Positions 16,235 to 24,874 of a stretch of DNA of 37,614 bases are shown here, piece after piece. A model generated the notes under the pieces. That model saw only the letters and a list, made by a program, of their open reading frames with translations. It searched no databases and had not been told where the DNA came from. The position numbers and the translations under genes are program-made. This DNA is from Chloroflexota bacterium (GTDB taxonomy: Bacteria > Chloroflexota > Dehalococcoidia > UBA2247 > RBG-13-53-26), in contig JAPLHP010000079.1 in assembly GCA_026389585.1 (NCBI GenBank), positions 1 to 37,614 of the forward strand, in the 5' to 3' direction. Numbering within the stretch: the stretch's first letter is position 1; every line of letters starts with the position of its first letter.

Positions 16235-16846
16235 TTGATCAATCTGTCGGAAGCGCGTCACAAGCTCGCCGAGCGCATCACTACACCCATCGTTCGAATG
16301 CTCTGCAAGACGGGGGTGACGCCGAATGTGCTAACAGTAACAGGTTTTCTGGTGAGCGTTGCTGCCGCGGCGGCACTGGCGAAGGGATACTTTCTAGCCG
16401 GAGGACTGCTGGTGCTCTTCTCCGGAGTTTTCGACCTTCTTGATGGCCCACTGGCCCGGGCGAGAGGGCAGACCACGCAATTCGGAGCCATGCTTGATTC
16501 CAGTCTTGACCGTCTTTCCGAGGCAGCAGTATTCCTCGGTCTCCTCATTCACTATGCCAATCAGGGCAGTACATGGGAGATCTTGCTACCATACATTGCC
16601 TTTGTAGGCTCAGTCATGGTCAGCTATATCAGGGCCAGATCTGAGGGGCTAGGCATAAAATGCGAGGTGGGGGTATTCACCCGAGCAGAGCGGGTCATCG
16701 TCCTGGCAGTGGGACTCATTATCAGCCACTGGATCAGCAAGGCCGTGCCTGTCACGCTAGGTATATTAGCCACACTCGCCTTTGTAACAGTCATACAGCG
16801 CCTCTTCCACACACAACAACTCAAAAGGGAAAGGCCCACAATATGA
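16235..16846 (+). CDS. CDP-alcohol phosphatidyltransferase (inositol-phosphate type likely)
   Basis: The 203-residue membrane enzyme has the full motif D-G-x2-A-R-x8-G-x3-D-x3-D (DLLDGPLARARGQTTQFG, then AMLDSSLDR) and about six helices. These enzymes replace CMP of a CDP-lipid with an alcohol. Next to ino1, inositol 3-phosphate is the most likely acceptor, as in phosphatidylinositol-phosphate synthase. The start is TTG 16235, directly after the TAG of the glycosyltransferase. The end overlaps the next small gene. Confidence 0.88.
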   Translation: MINLSEARHKLAERITTPIVRMLCKTGVTPNVLTVTGFLVSVAAAAALAKGYFLAGGLLVLFSGVFDLLDGPLARARGQTTQFGAMLDSSLDRLSEAAVFLGLLIHYANQGSTWEILLPYIAFVGSVMVSYIRARSEGLGIKCEVGVFTRAERVIVLAVGLIISHWISKAVPVTLGILATLAFVTVIQRLFHTQQLKRERPTI

Positions 16847-16974
16847 ATGATCGGACTCTCCCGTGGGGCTTTATCAGGGTCGTTCTCCCAGCTATCACCA
16901 TTATCAGTGGCCTTGCTATTAGTGTGGCCTTGCCCTACTATTGGTGGGGCAAAAATTACATGCGCCAATATTAA
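16843..16974 (+). CDS. 43-residue single-helix membrane protein, translationally coupled
   Basis: ATG 16843 overlaps the TGA of the phosphatidyltransferase (ATGA), a sign of translational coupling. The peptide starts MNDRTLPWGFIRVVLP, has one helix (about 11-31) and ends YYWWGKNYMRQY, rich in aromatic residues. I do not recognise it. It may be an accessory subunit of the lipid enzyme or a small stress protein. It then leads into purA, 49 bases on. Confidence 0.55.
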   Translation: MNDRTLPWGFIRVVLPAITIISGLAISVALPYYWWGKNYMRQY

Positions 16975-17023
16975 GCTCGCACGTTTTAACGCTATTGAGG
17001 ATTACCCCGATTTTTGAGGTTGC

Positions 17024-18307
17024 ATGCCAGTAATCGCTGTTATAGGAGCCCTATGGGGGGATGAAGGGAAGGGCAAGATTGTTGACCTGCTTGCCGAGAA
17101 AGCAGATATGGTGGTTCGTTTCTCCGGTGGGCCGAACGCAGGACACACCGTACACAACCCTTTCGGCAAGTTCAGTCTCCATTTAATTCCATCGGGTATC
17201 TTCTATCCCCATACAACCTGCCTTATTGGCAATGGTGTAGTGGTCTCCCCGTCTGTGCTCCTTGGCGAACTGGAGCAACTCTGGGGAAAAGGAATAGACA
17301 CCTCAAGGCTGTTCATCAGCACCCGCGCCCACCTTATCATGCCATACCACGTTCTTTTGGATAAGCTGGAGGAGGAGGCAAAAGGTGCCAAGGCGCTGGG
17401 CACCACCCGCAGCGGTGTGGGCCCAGCCTATGCGGATAAGGTCGCCCGCCTGGGGATTCGAATCGGAGACCTCGCCGACAAAGGAGAGTTGCTCCATAGA
17501 CTCCGTCCTGTCCTCGAACAGAAGAATCTGATCCTGACCAAGGTGTACGAAGTCCCCCCGCTCTCCCTCGAGGATATCTACGATCAGTACTGCCAATATG
17601 CGGAGCGCTTGGCTCCCTTTATCTGTGAAACTGAGCTGATGGTCAGGCAAGCCGTGGAAAGAGGCGACCTGATATTACTAGAGGGAGCGCAGGGTACTCT
17701 CCTCGATGTCGACTTTGGCACCTATCCCTATGTTACCTCTTCTTCAGTTTCAGCTGCGGCAGCTTTTGCAGGGTTAGGGCTAAGCCCAACCAGAATCGAC
17801 TACATTCTGGGCGTCATGAAATCCTATACCACCAGGGTAGGCGCAGGCCCCATGCCTACGGAGCTTCGGGATGAGACTGGAGAGTTGATTCGAGAAATAG
17901 CTCAGGAATATGGGGCAACAACAGGGCGACCGCGCCGTTGCGGCTGGTTTGATGCAGTCGCCGCCCGCTACAGCACCTTGCTTAATGGCTTCAGCGGAAT
18001 TGCCCTTACTCGCCTTGATGTCTTGGACACTTTTGCCTCTATCAAGATATGCATCGGTTACAAGGTAAATGGTCAGACTATCAATCAATTCCCCAGTAGC
18101 TCACTACTACTCGAAAGATGCCAACCGGTGTACGAGGAGGTGCCTGGCTGGCAATCCCCAACAGCCCACCTGCGCCGTTTCGGAGATCTGCCGCCACTAG
18201 CTCAATCCTACGTAAGAAAGCTGGAGAATCTTGTCGGTTGCCCCATCGATATCATTTCCGTTGGCCCCCAGCGCGAAGAAACCATCACAGTAAGACCTGT
18301 CCCGTAA
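17024..18307 (+). CDS. purA: Adenylosuccinate synthetase
   Basis: The 427-residue enzyme joins IMP and aspartate using GTP in AMP synthesis. It has the GDEGKGKIVDLLAEKADMVVRFSGGPNAGHTV block, GTTRSGVGPAYADK, the LEGAQGTLLDVDFGTYPYVTSS segment and the TGRPRRCGWFDAVAARY segment. Length matches the family. The first motif reads GALWGDEGKGK, with leucine where glutamine is common. Confidence 0.97.
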   Translation: MPVIAVIGALWGDEGKGKIVDLLAEKADMVVRFSGGPNAGHTVHNPFGKFSLHLIPSGIFYPHTTCLIGNGVVVSPSVLLGELEQLWGKGIDTSRLFISTRAHLIMPYHVLLDKLEEEAKGAKALGTTRSGVGPAYADKVARLGIRIGDLADKGELLHRLRPVLEQKNLILTKVYEVPPLSLEDIYDQYCQYAERLAPFICETELMVRQAVERGDLILLEGAQGTLLDVDFGTYPYVTSSSVSAAAAFAGLGLSPTRIDYILGVMKSYTTRVGAGPMPTELRDETGELIREIAQEYGATTGRPRRCGWFDAVAARYSTLLNGFSGIALTRLDVLDTFASIKICIGYKVNGQTINQFPSSSLLLERCQPVYEEVPGWQSPTAHLRRFGDLPPLAQSYVRKLENLVGCPIDIISVGPQREETITVRPVP

Positions 18308-18314
18308 AAGATAG

Positions 18315-18749
18315 CACAGGTTACTTGAGATAAACCATTACTATGGTATCTCCATTCAACTGACGAATTCCTGGTGGCTCTTGATTGGACTGATTCTCAC
18401 TGCAATTATCTTCGTTATCCGCATTCCTGTCGTTCGTCTCTCGGCCCCCAGGTCTATCCCCAAGGAGGACGCATCTCTCATGGCAGTACTGGTGCCCAGA
18501 GGATTGGCCGCCGCTGTGTTGGCTCTCATCCCAATTCGTGAGGGCGTTGCTGGTGGTGACCTCATCCAGAGTGTCACCTTTGCTGTGGTTCTATTCAGTA
18601 TCGTTTTGATGTCCATTCTAATCTTCCTCCTGCAGAGAACGCCGTTCTCGAAGTTGTATGCATTGATGTTCTCGGGGTTTGCAGTGCCTGTCCAGCCATT
18701 GACTGCAACAGGCAAGAATCCAAGCGATAGCGGACAGCTCGGGCCATGA
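18315..18749 (+). pseudogene. C-terminal fragment of NhaP-type cation/proton antiporter
   Basis: The frame opens after a TAG at 18312 and reads ISIQLTNSWWLLIGLIL, then LVPRGLAAAVLALIP and a last helix FAVVLFSIVLMSILIFLL. This is the final part of CPA1 antiporters, where an R-G-L-A motif precedes the last helices. About two thirds of a normal antiporter is missing and there is no good start codon. The matching N-terminal piece lies downstream at 19383. Confidence 0.65.
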
Positions 18750-18855
18750 AGACTGTTTGTATCACGCCCCTGCAATATGCTAAAGTCGTTTCTATCTCAG
18801 GAGACTTCAACCGAATTTCAGTAGTATTGAGATATTGATATTGAAGGGGGCCGGA

Positions 18856-19311
18856 ATGTACGAAAACATACTCGTGTGTTTAGATGGTTCCAATCTGGCA
18901 GAACAAATTCTGCCTCATGTGACGGAGCAGGCCAGCCGTTTCGGTAGCAGGGTAGTACTCATAGAAGTAGTTGCCGACGTACCGATTACCGTTGCGCCGG
19001 GAGACCCGCAGGTCGTCGTCGAACAGTTTGGCCGAATTCCGAGGGCAAAGCATGAAGCCGAGAGCTAGCTGAAGTCTGTGGCAGAACTGCTACGAGGGAA
19101 AGGCCTGAAAGTGGAGTGTGTTGTTCTGGAAGGACCTGTCGGGGAGACGATCAGCCAGTATGCCGAAAAGAGTGGACTGGATCTTATTGCTATTGCCACT
19201 CATGGCCGCAGTGGCTTGGGGAGAGCGGTGTTTGGCAGTGTAGCAGACTATGTATTGAGGCACTCGAGGTTGCCCGTCCTGTCCATAAGACCGCGAGCTA
19301 CTGGGAAATAG
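18856..19311 (+). pseudogene. Universal stress protein gene interrupted by one in-frame TAG
   Basis: ATG 18856, with GGGGGCC upstream, begins MYENILVCLDGSNLAEQILPHV. The frame continues to KHEAES, then TAG (19066-19068), then LKSVAELLRGKGLKVECVV without a shift, ending with the ATP-binding loop THGRSGLGRAVFGSVADYVL. One base change from a tyrosine codon would restore a normal USP of 151 residues. A nonsense mutation is the simplest reading. A sequencing error or readthrough remains possible. Confidence 0.8.
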
Positions 19312-19382
19312 TGCACCTATCATCACGCAACTGAATCACGGCAGGGCCAGAGGATCCCTACCTAGTTTCCCTGGAGTAATAG

Positions 19383-19517
19383 AGAGCTGCGAATACCGCC
19401 TTAGCTATAGTCGTTCTGGGCGGCGTTGTTCTCCTCGCTCATCTGTTCACCGAAATCTTCAGCCTCTCCAAGCTCCCCGATGTTCTCTGGTTAATCTTGA
19501 TCGGCCTTCCATGCTAG
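19383..19517 (+). pseudogene. N-terminal fragment of NhaP-type antiporter
   Basis: A 44-codon frame between two TAG stops reads NTALAIVVLGGVVLLAHLFT, then EIFSLSKLPDVLWLILIGLP. This matches the first helix and the following signature of NhaP-type antiporters. No start codon is available. Its 3' end overlaps the TetR gene end by four bases. Confidence 0.6.
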
Positions 19518-20173
19518 GCTTGCCTTCGTCTATCACTGACAATGGATCCTCGCAACATGCTCCAGAGAGAAAGGTATCGTTGTTCAAGGTTGAAGCTGTA
19601 ATTGCCCAGAGCCCACCTGTTGACCAGCCCCTGTATGGCAGCAGTGACAAGAGTTGCGGCCTCTTCCGGGTCGATGTCTTTCCGTATTTCTCCGGCCTTG
19701 ATCCCCTCTGATAAAATGTCCCGAATATGACCAGTGTACCTGTCCAGGGCCTCTGATGCCTGCCTATTTAACTTCTTGTCCCCCAGGCTGATGACTTCAG
19801 CAATGACCTGGAAAGAGACGCCCTTCCTCTGTTCAATGGCAGATATGTGATTCTTCAGCGAACTGTCGAGGATCTCCAGCGGCGTGTGCCCGGCAACAGC
19901 AGCACCACCTTCCCTGATGTCTCTCACCAGGTCTTCTTCCACACGCTCGACCATCAGGGACAGGATATCACGCTTGCTCTTGAAGTGCCTGTAGAGAGCG
20001 CCTTCGGAGACCCCGATCTCCTTGGCGATTCTTCTGACCGTGAGGTGCTCACTGCCATATTTGACCGTTAGAGTTCTGGCGGCGTCGGCTATCTGCGTTC
20101 GCCGCACCTCCGTGCTCTGGCGTCTTTGAACCTTTTTTGACACAGTTGCCGCGCTCCGACGTCCTGATGACAA
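19514..20173 (-). CDS. TetR-family transcriptional regulator
   Basis: The 219-residue protein has an N-terminal TetR helix-turn-helix: RTQIADAARTLTVKYGSEHL, then TVRRIAKEIGVSEGALYRHF with KSKRDIL. The C-terminal domain has helices with SEGIKAGEIRKDIDPEEAA, TLVTAAIQGLVNRWAL, common in AcrR-like regulators of efflux or fatty-acid genes. It ends an apparent minus-strand operon with two small membrane proteins, which are its likely targets or partners. Its ligand is unknown. Confidence 0.92.
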   Translation of the reverse strand: MSSGRRSAATVSKKVQRRQSTEVRRTQIADAARTLTVKYGSEHLTVRRIAKEIGVSEGALYRHFKSKRDILSLMVERVEEDLVRDIREGGAAVAGHTPLEILDSSLKNHISAIEQRKGVSFQVIAEVISLGDKKLNRQASEALDRYTGHIRDILSEGIKAGEIRKDIDPEEAATLVTAAIQGLVNRWALGNYSFNLEQRYLSLWSMLRGSIVSDRRRQA

Positions 20174-20191
20174 TCCAGGCTTATCTTACTC

Positions 20192-20449
20192 TTAACGGAG
20201 CACGAAACACAAGACAAGGAGCACTACCAACGCGATTGCAGCAGACAGGCCAATGCGCCGTAAGTCAGAAACCATACGCCTGGGCAGCCTATATTGTTCA
20301 CTTACTGCCGTCTCAGGTTTCGTGACAACTGCCTGCTTGGGGGAAGCAGTAAATGATGACGGAGGTTGCCCAGCCTCTCTTCTGACTAAAGGTGTGGACG
20401 TATCCCGTGCTCTGCGCGTTGATCTACGCTTTCCGTATTTCTTTGGCAT
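20192..20449 (-). CDS. Small basic protein with C-terminal membrane anchor
   Basis: From ATG 20449, with GGAGG before it, the 85-residue protein begins MPKKYGKRRSTRRARD. A polar middle of about 40 residues follows, then one helix near the C-terminus (LSAAIALVVLLVLCFVL). It lies 18 bases upstream of the TetR gene. I do not recognise a function. Confidence 0.7.
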   Translation of the reverse strand: MPKKYGKRRSTRRARDTSTPLVRREAGQPPSSFTASPKQAVVTKPETAVSEQYRLPRRMVSDLRRIGLSAAIALVVLLVLCFVLR

Positions 20450-20544
20450 AGCCTCCACCTATCGACGATGTAGTCATGGATTCAAGAAGATATGAGATTC
20501 CCTTCTACCATTCATGTAGCAAGACCGCCGGGGAAACAGGTTTG

Positions 20545-20874
20545 CTACCGTAGAGCCACCCTGATGCCCCATACGATAGCACCCATCACCATCTCGAGAA
20601 ACAAGAGCACAATGGCAGCCATTCCCAATGGGAACGTCGTACCCAATCGGGCGTTCACAGGCACTAACACCAGGCCAAGGGCAAAGAGAATGAGCCCGCC
20701 ACAGAGCGCGCCAACAGCAGCGCCATGACCCAGAGCAAGGCTCCACATTGCACCGGCCCCGCTGCCGACGAGTCCGAGCAACGCAGCGCCACACACCACT
20801 CCTAGTAAAGTGAAGAAAACCCCTTGCCATCGAGGGCCGTATGCCAGGGCGTTTCTTCCGCTGTGACTATACAT
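20545..20874 (-). CDS. Small polytopic membrane protein, hypothetical
   Basis: The 109-residue protein has about three hydrophobic helices (about 18-40, 47-71 and 80-106) rich in Gly and Ala. AAAGGAG lies about 11 bases before ATG 20874. It is the first gene of the group that ends with the TetR regulator. No family recognised. Its promoter would lie in 20875-20960, an AT-rich stretch. Confidence 0.7.
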   Translation of the reverse strand: MYSHSGRNALAYGPRWQGVFFTLLGVVCGAALLGLVGSGAGAMWSLALGHGAAVGALCGGLILFALGLVLVPVNARLGTTFPLGMAAIVLLFLEMVMGAIVWGIRVALR

Positions 20875-21060
20875 AGTAGGGCCGCTCCTTTGGTCACCTT
20901 CTAAGACGGTTGACTGGGTGTTTAGGTAAGTCTATGATTACTTATATAGTAATACGCGCTGTTTGCCCTGTCAATCTTTCACATCTTCTCCCAAAAAGCG
21001 ATTGGGATTTCTTCCAAAGTCATAGATGTTCTATAGCACACCAATAGGGCCGCAGAAGGC

Positions 21061-21426
21061 ATGACAAAACAACTTCCAGAAGCGGCAATGCTCGCTCTAA
21101 TCGGGGCGGTGGTAGTTTTCGCCGGACTTGCCATCTTGATGTTGGCTATCATGGTGCTTAATCGACTGCTGCCAGGCAACAAGAAGAATAAGGAGGAGAT
21201 AGCACCCGGGATTGTGGAGGGACAGAGTCCTAGCAAGGAGAGTATTGCTGCTATAGCTGTCGCTGTGGCGTTACTGATGGAGGAGCATGAAGCAGCCTCC
21301 GCCAGCGAGCATGGCGATGCCCCCGCGCCTCGGCTCATGGTCAGCCCGTGGGCAGCAGCCGGCAGGCAGCAACTAATGCTTTCCAGAAGAAAAGCAGGGC
21401 ACCAATGGGGAAGATCCTCAAAATAG
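21061..21426 (+). CDS. OadG-like gamma subunit of sodium-pump decarboxylase
   Basis: The 121-residue protein has one N-terminal helix (GAVVVFAGLAILMLAIMVLN), a charged stretch, and the C-terminal APRLMVSPWAAAGRQQLMLSR pattern typical of OadG/GcdC-type small subunits. These assemble Na+-translocating decarboxylases with a biotin carrier and a membrane beta subunit. The next frame overlaps its end and is a decayed biotin-carrier gene. No beta subunit (OadB) follows; instead there is an NhaD-type permease. Confidence 0.75.
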   Translation: MTKQLPEAAMLALIGAVVVFAGLAILMLAIMVLNRLLPGNKKNKEEIAPGIVEGQSPSKESIAAIAVAVALLMEEHEAASASEHGDAPAPRLMVSPWAAAGRQQLMLSRRKAGHQWGRSSK

Positions 21427-21740
21427 CGGTTAATGACAGGTCATATACAGTTGAGGCAGGAACCTTTCCGAAGCTCCTGTTATGGTGAAGGTCAATGGTA
21501 AGGTCTTTCGGGTAGGGCCAGGAAAGGAAGCTCCCGGAGCCTCCCGCCAGCCTCTGCAGCGCCAGCAGTGGCTTCAGGTCCAGTGCCGTCTTCAGTAGAG
21601 CGCGGGCTCCATTGCCGGTCAAAGAGCCAATAGTAGCGGCTGATGGAGCTATGGTGGTGACCAAACATGGGGCAGGGATTGAGCCAGTCGTAGATACAGT
21701 CGAAGGCCAAGACTTAGGACAGGGCTATCCAGAGAGATGA
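21405..21740 (+). pseudogene. Frameshifted biotin/lipoyl-carrier gene remnant
   Basis: The start ATG 21405 reads GKILKIAVNDRSYTVEAGTF and then hits TGA 21486. Another frame continues APVMVKVNGKVFRVGPG, a third gives a Pro/Ala-rich linker, and a fourth piece reads KEPIVAADGAMVVTKHGAGI with EPVVDTV. In order these match the N-terminal strand, linker and the end of a biotinyl domain. The EAMKM biotinylation motif is absent. At least two frameshifts and an internal deletion are needed to explain it, so it is probably dead. Confidence 0.6.
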
Positions 21741-23119
21741 CCGCAGAACAGATACTCGCCATTATCATCTTTGCCGGCATGTTCATCGCCATCATGTCAG
21801 GGAAGGTTCATCGCTACATCCCTGCCCTGATCGGTGGTGCTGCCAGTGCCCTCGTGATTCTCATGCTGACGCACCCTGGTCCGCAGAACCTGTGGCATGT
21901 GCTGAGGTTGTACGACTTCATCGATCTCCACTGGTGGTATGGCAAACATGCTGCAGAGGCAGCCTCGGGCAGCGGACTGGAGATCACCGGTGTCAACTGG
22001 CAGACCATGGTCTTTATCGGTGGCATGATGGTCATGGTGGAGGGGCTAGCGGCAGTGGGCTTCTTCCGCTGGCTGTGCCTCCTAGTGGCCAAGCTGGTTA
22101 ACTATCGTGTTGTCCCCATCCTGATCACCTTTATGCTGCTGTCCGGTTTTCTATCCATGTTCATCGACAGCATCACTGTGTTGCTCTTCCTCGCCACAGC
22201 AACCATTGAGCTGGCTCGTCTGCTCAAGTTCGACCCCGTGCCAGTAATAATCGCCGAGATATTTGCTGCCAACACTGGCGGCAGTGCCACTATGTCTGGC
22301 GATCCTCCCAATATCATCATCGGTACCCATTTCGGCTATACCTTCATGGACTTTATCGTCAATACCGGACCCATCGCCTGGATAGGGATGGTCGCCGCGC
22401 TAGGCCTCTTCTACCTCTTCTTTCGCAAGATTCTAGCCCGGCCATCCTCTGACAATTCGGCCACTCTCCCCAGGCAATACCCTGCACCAAGAGAGGCCAT
22501 CCTTGACCTGCGCCTGTTCAAGATACACACTGCCATCTTCATTCTGGTTATCATCCTGCTGGTCACGCATGCCACCACCGGCCTGTCAGTGGGATTGATC
22601 GGCTGCATCGCTGCCTTTCTTACTCTCGTGGCGGCAGGAAAACGGGCAGGTCATATCCTTAGGGGAGTGGACCGGCTTACCCTGTTCTTCTTCCTTGGGC
22701 TGTTCGTCTGTGTGGGGGGGCTGGAAGCTACCGGGGTTCTGCAGGAGTTGGCCCATGCCATCGGAAATGCGTCGGGAGGGAGCATCATCATTGCAATCAC
22801 CTTCATCCTGTGGATTTCGGCTTTTGCTTCTGCAATAATCGACAACATCCCCTTTGCCGCCACCATGGCTCCCGTGATCGGCAGTCTGGCAGCCACTCAG
22901 GGATTCGGTCTAAAGACTTTAGCCTGGACGTTGGCATTGGGGACAGACATCGGAGGCAACGCTACTCCCATCGGTGCTTCGGCTAACGTAGTTGGCATAG
23001 CTATTGCCGAAAAGGAAGGCTATAGGATTAGCTGGGGCAGGTACTGCAAATACGCCTTGCCAGCAATGCTAATCGTTCTTGCCCTCTGTCACATCTACCT
23101 GGTTCTGAGGTATGCCTAG
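21737..23119 (+). CDS. NhaD/ArsB-type ion transporter (IT superfamily)
   Basis: The 460-residue protein has about eleven helices. Signatures include VNWQTMVFIGGMMVMVEGL, the half-site GGSATMSGDPPNIIIGTHFG, and the second repeat TDIGGNATPIGASANVVGI. These mark the CitM/ArsB/NhaD group, which moves Na+/H+, arsenite or dicarboxylates. It starts with an ATG that overlaps the TGA of the biotin-carrier remnant, so coupling to the OadG locus is old. A Na+/H+ role fits the sodium-pump context; this is inferred. Confidence 0.9.
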   Translation: MTAEQILAIIIFAGMFIAIMSGKVHRYIPALIGGAASALVILMLTHPGPQNLWHVLRLYDFIDLHWWYGKHAAEAASGSGLEITGVNWQTMVFIGGMMVMVEGLAAVGFFRWLCLLVAKLVNYRVVPILITFMLLSGFLSMFIDSITVLLFLATATIELARLLKFDPVPVIIAEIFAANTGGSATMSGDPPNIIIGTHFGYTFMDFIVNTGPIAWIGMVAALGLFYLFFRKILARPSSDNSATLPRQYPAPREAILDLRLFKIHTAIFILVIILLVTHATTGLSVGLIGCIAAFLTLVAAGKRAGHILRGVDRLTLFFFLGLFVCVGGLEATGVLQELAHAIGNASGGSIIIAITFILWISAFASAIIDNIPFAATMAPVIGSLAATQGFGLKTLAWTLALGTDIGGNATPIGASANVVGIAIAEKEGYRISWGRYCKYALPAMLIVLALCHIYLVLRYA

Positions 23120-23207
23120 CCCGGACAAGCGGTGTGACATTACCCCTCTTCCTTATTTTGGTGGTTAGGTGCAGAAAACCAGCGTATAATACTGGAAAAC
23201 GGACGTT

Positions 23208-24230
23208 ATGGAGCGAATAATCTCAGGCAAACCCAAGGAAGATGATATCACCCTAGATACCAGCCTCCGTCCCAGACGCCTTGCTGAGTATATAGGGCAG
23301 GATAAAGTCAAAGAGAACATCAAGATATCTATTGCGGCAGCGCAAGCAAGGAAGGAATCTCTAGACCACATCCTGATCTATGGACCACCGGGCCTGGGCA
23401 AGACCACCCTGGCTCATATTATTGCCGCCGAGAAGAGGGCCAGCATCAGGGTCACCTCCGGCCCGGCCATAGAGCGCGCCGGGGATCTAGCCGCTATAAT
23501 AACCAATCTTCACGAAGATGACATTCTATTCATCGACGAGGTCCATCGCCTCCCCAGGATAGTAGAGGAGGTTCTTTATCCGGCGATGGAGGACTTTGCC
23601 CTGGATATTGTCATCGGCAAAGGGCCGGGAGCCAAAAGCCTGCGACTTCACCTCCCGCACTTCACTCTTATTGGGGCCACCACGCGCTTCGCCATGCTCA
23701 GCCCTCCTTTAAGGGACAGATTTGGTTCCATATATCGACTCGATTTCTATGACCAGCAGGCTATGGAGATAATAGTGAAACGCTCTGCCAATATTCTCAA
23801 GATAGAAGCGGATCTAGAAGGGATAAAGGAGATTGCCTGCCGGGCCCGAGGAACACCCAGAGTGGCTAATCGACTGCTCAAAAGGGTGCGGGATTATGCC
23901 CAGGTCATGGCAAAAGGAGTGATCACCAATGAGGTAGCTGTCAAGGCACTGGCCAAACTTGACGTGGACAATATCGGCCTGGACGAAATAGACCGCAAAG
24001 TGCTGCGGACTATCATCGAGAAGTTCGATGGTGGCCCTGTGGGACTGGAGACAATCGCCGCCTCTATCAGCGAGGAGGCAGATACGATTATGGATGTCTA
24101 CGAACCTTATTTACTGCAACTGGGTTTTCTGGAACGAACACCGCGGGGCAGGGTAGCCACGCGCCTGGCCCACAAACACCTGGGCCTACCCTACACGAGA
24201 GGACAATCCCCTCAGGCAGAATTATTCTGA
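23208..24230 (+). CDS. ruvB: Holliday junction branch-migration ATPase RuvB
   Basis: The 340-residue AAA+ motor has Walker [13 protein letters not shown], Walker B FIDEVHRL, sensor 1 [20 protein letters not shown], the arginine-finger region, and the winged helix at the C-terminus ([16 protein letters not shown]). It drives branch migration with RuvA, which is not in the window. It is followed after 10 bases by queH. Confidence 0.97.
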   Translation: MERIISGKPKEDDITLDTSLRPRRLAEYIGQDKVKENIKISIAAAQARKESLDHILIYGPPGLGKTTLAHIIAAEKRASIRVTSGPAIERAGDLAAIITNLHEDDILFIDEVHRLPRIVEEVLYPAMEDFALDIVIGKGPGAKSLRLHLPHFTLIGATTRFAMLSPPLRDRFGSIYRLDFYDQQAMEIIVKRSANILKIEADLEGIKEIACRARGTPRVANRLLKRVRDYAQVMAKGVITNEVAVKALAKLDVDNIGLDEIDRKVLRTIIEKFDGGPVGLETIAASISEEADTIMDVYEPYLLQLGFLERTPRGRVATRLAHKHLGLPYTRGQSPQAELF

Positions 24231-24240
24231 GACTAATACC

Positions 24241-24789
24241 ATGACTTCTTTGCTCCTCCACACCTGCTGTGCGCCCTGCGCCACTGGCTGTCTTGAACAC
24301 TGGCAGCAGAAGGGGTTAGAGGTCACCTCTTTCTGGTATAACCCCAATATACACCCCTTTACCGAGCATCAGCGGCGGTTGCAGACCCTGCAGGGATTTT
24401 CAGAGAAAACGAATACCCCCTTGATCATCTCCGAAGGCTATGACATTATCGAGTACTTCAGAGCCGTAGTGGAGCACGAAAGAGAACGCTGCAGATACTG
24501 CTTTCGGCTCCGCCTTTCTTTCACAGCTTCAATAGCCAAGCTAAAGGGCTACCAGGCTTTCAGCACTACGCTACTCATAAGTCCATACCAAAACCAGCAG
24601 ATTCTAAAGGAAGTGGGAAATGAGATTGCCCAAAAAGAGGGAATCGAGTTCATCTGTGAGGACTTGAGACCCTGTTATAGTGAAAGCCGCAGGATAAGCA
24701 AGGAGCTCGACCTGTACAGACAGAAATACTGCGGCTGCGTCTACAGTGAATGGGAACGGTTCAGCAAAACGAAAATAGACAAGGACTAG
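24241..24789 (+). CDS. queH: Epoxyqueuosine reductase QueH
   Basis: The 182-residue DUF208 protein has HTCCAPC (C9, C10 and C13), then FWYNPNIHPFTEHQRR, RCRYCFRLRL and KYCGCVYSE. These cysteines bind the 4Fe-4S cluster and a second metal in QueH, which reduces epoxyqueuosine to queuosine in tRNA without B12 and replaces QueG. Start ATG 24241 is close behind ruvB, so co-transcription is likely. Confidence 0.93.
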   Translation: MTSLLLHTCCAPCATGCLEHWQQKGLEVTSFWYNPNIHPFTEHQRRLQTLQGFSEKTNTPLIISEGYDIIEYFRAVVEHERERCRYCFRLRLSFTASIAKLKGYQAFSTTLLISPYQNQQILKEVGNEIAQKEGIEFICEDLRPCYSESRRISKELDLYRQKYCGCVYSEWERFSKTKIDKD

Positions 24790-24874
24790 CGATTAACCAA
24801 AATCAGCATGACAGGAGCCGGATCACTTCGGAATGCAGAGACACCCAGAACCGGGGCTGACCGGCGGCGCTTCA

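Noticed and set aside
18356-18775. 139-codon minus-strand frame
   Set aside because: It is antisense to the antiporter C-terminal fragment, whose helices and RGLA motif are readable on the plus strand.
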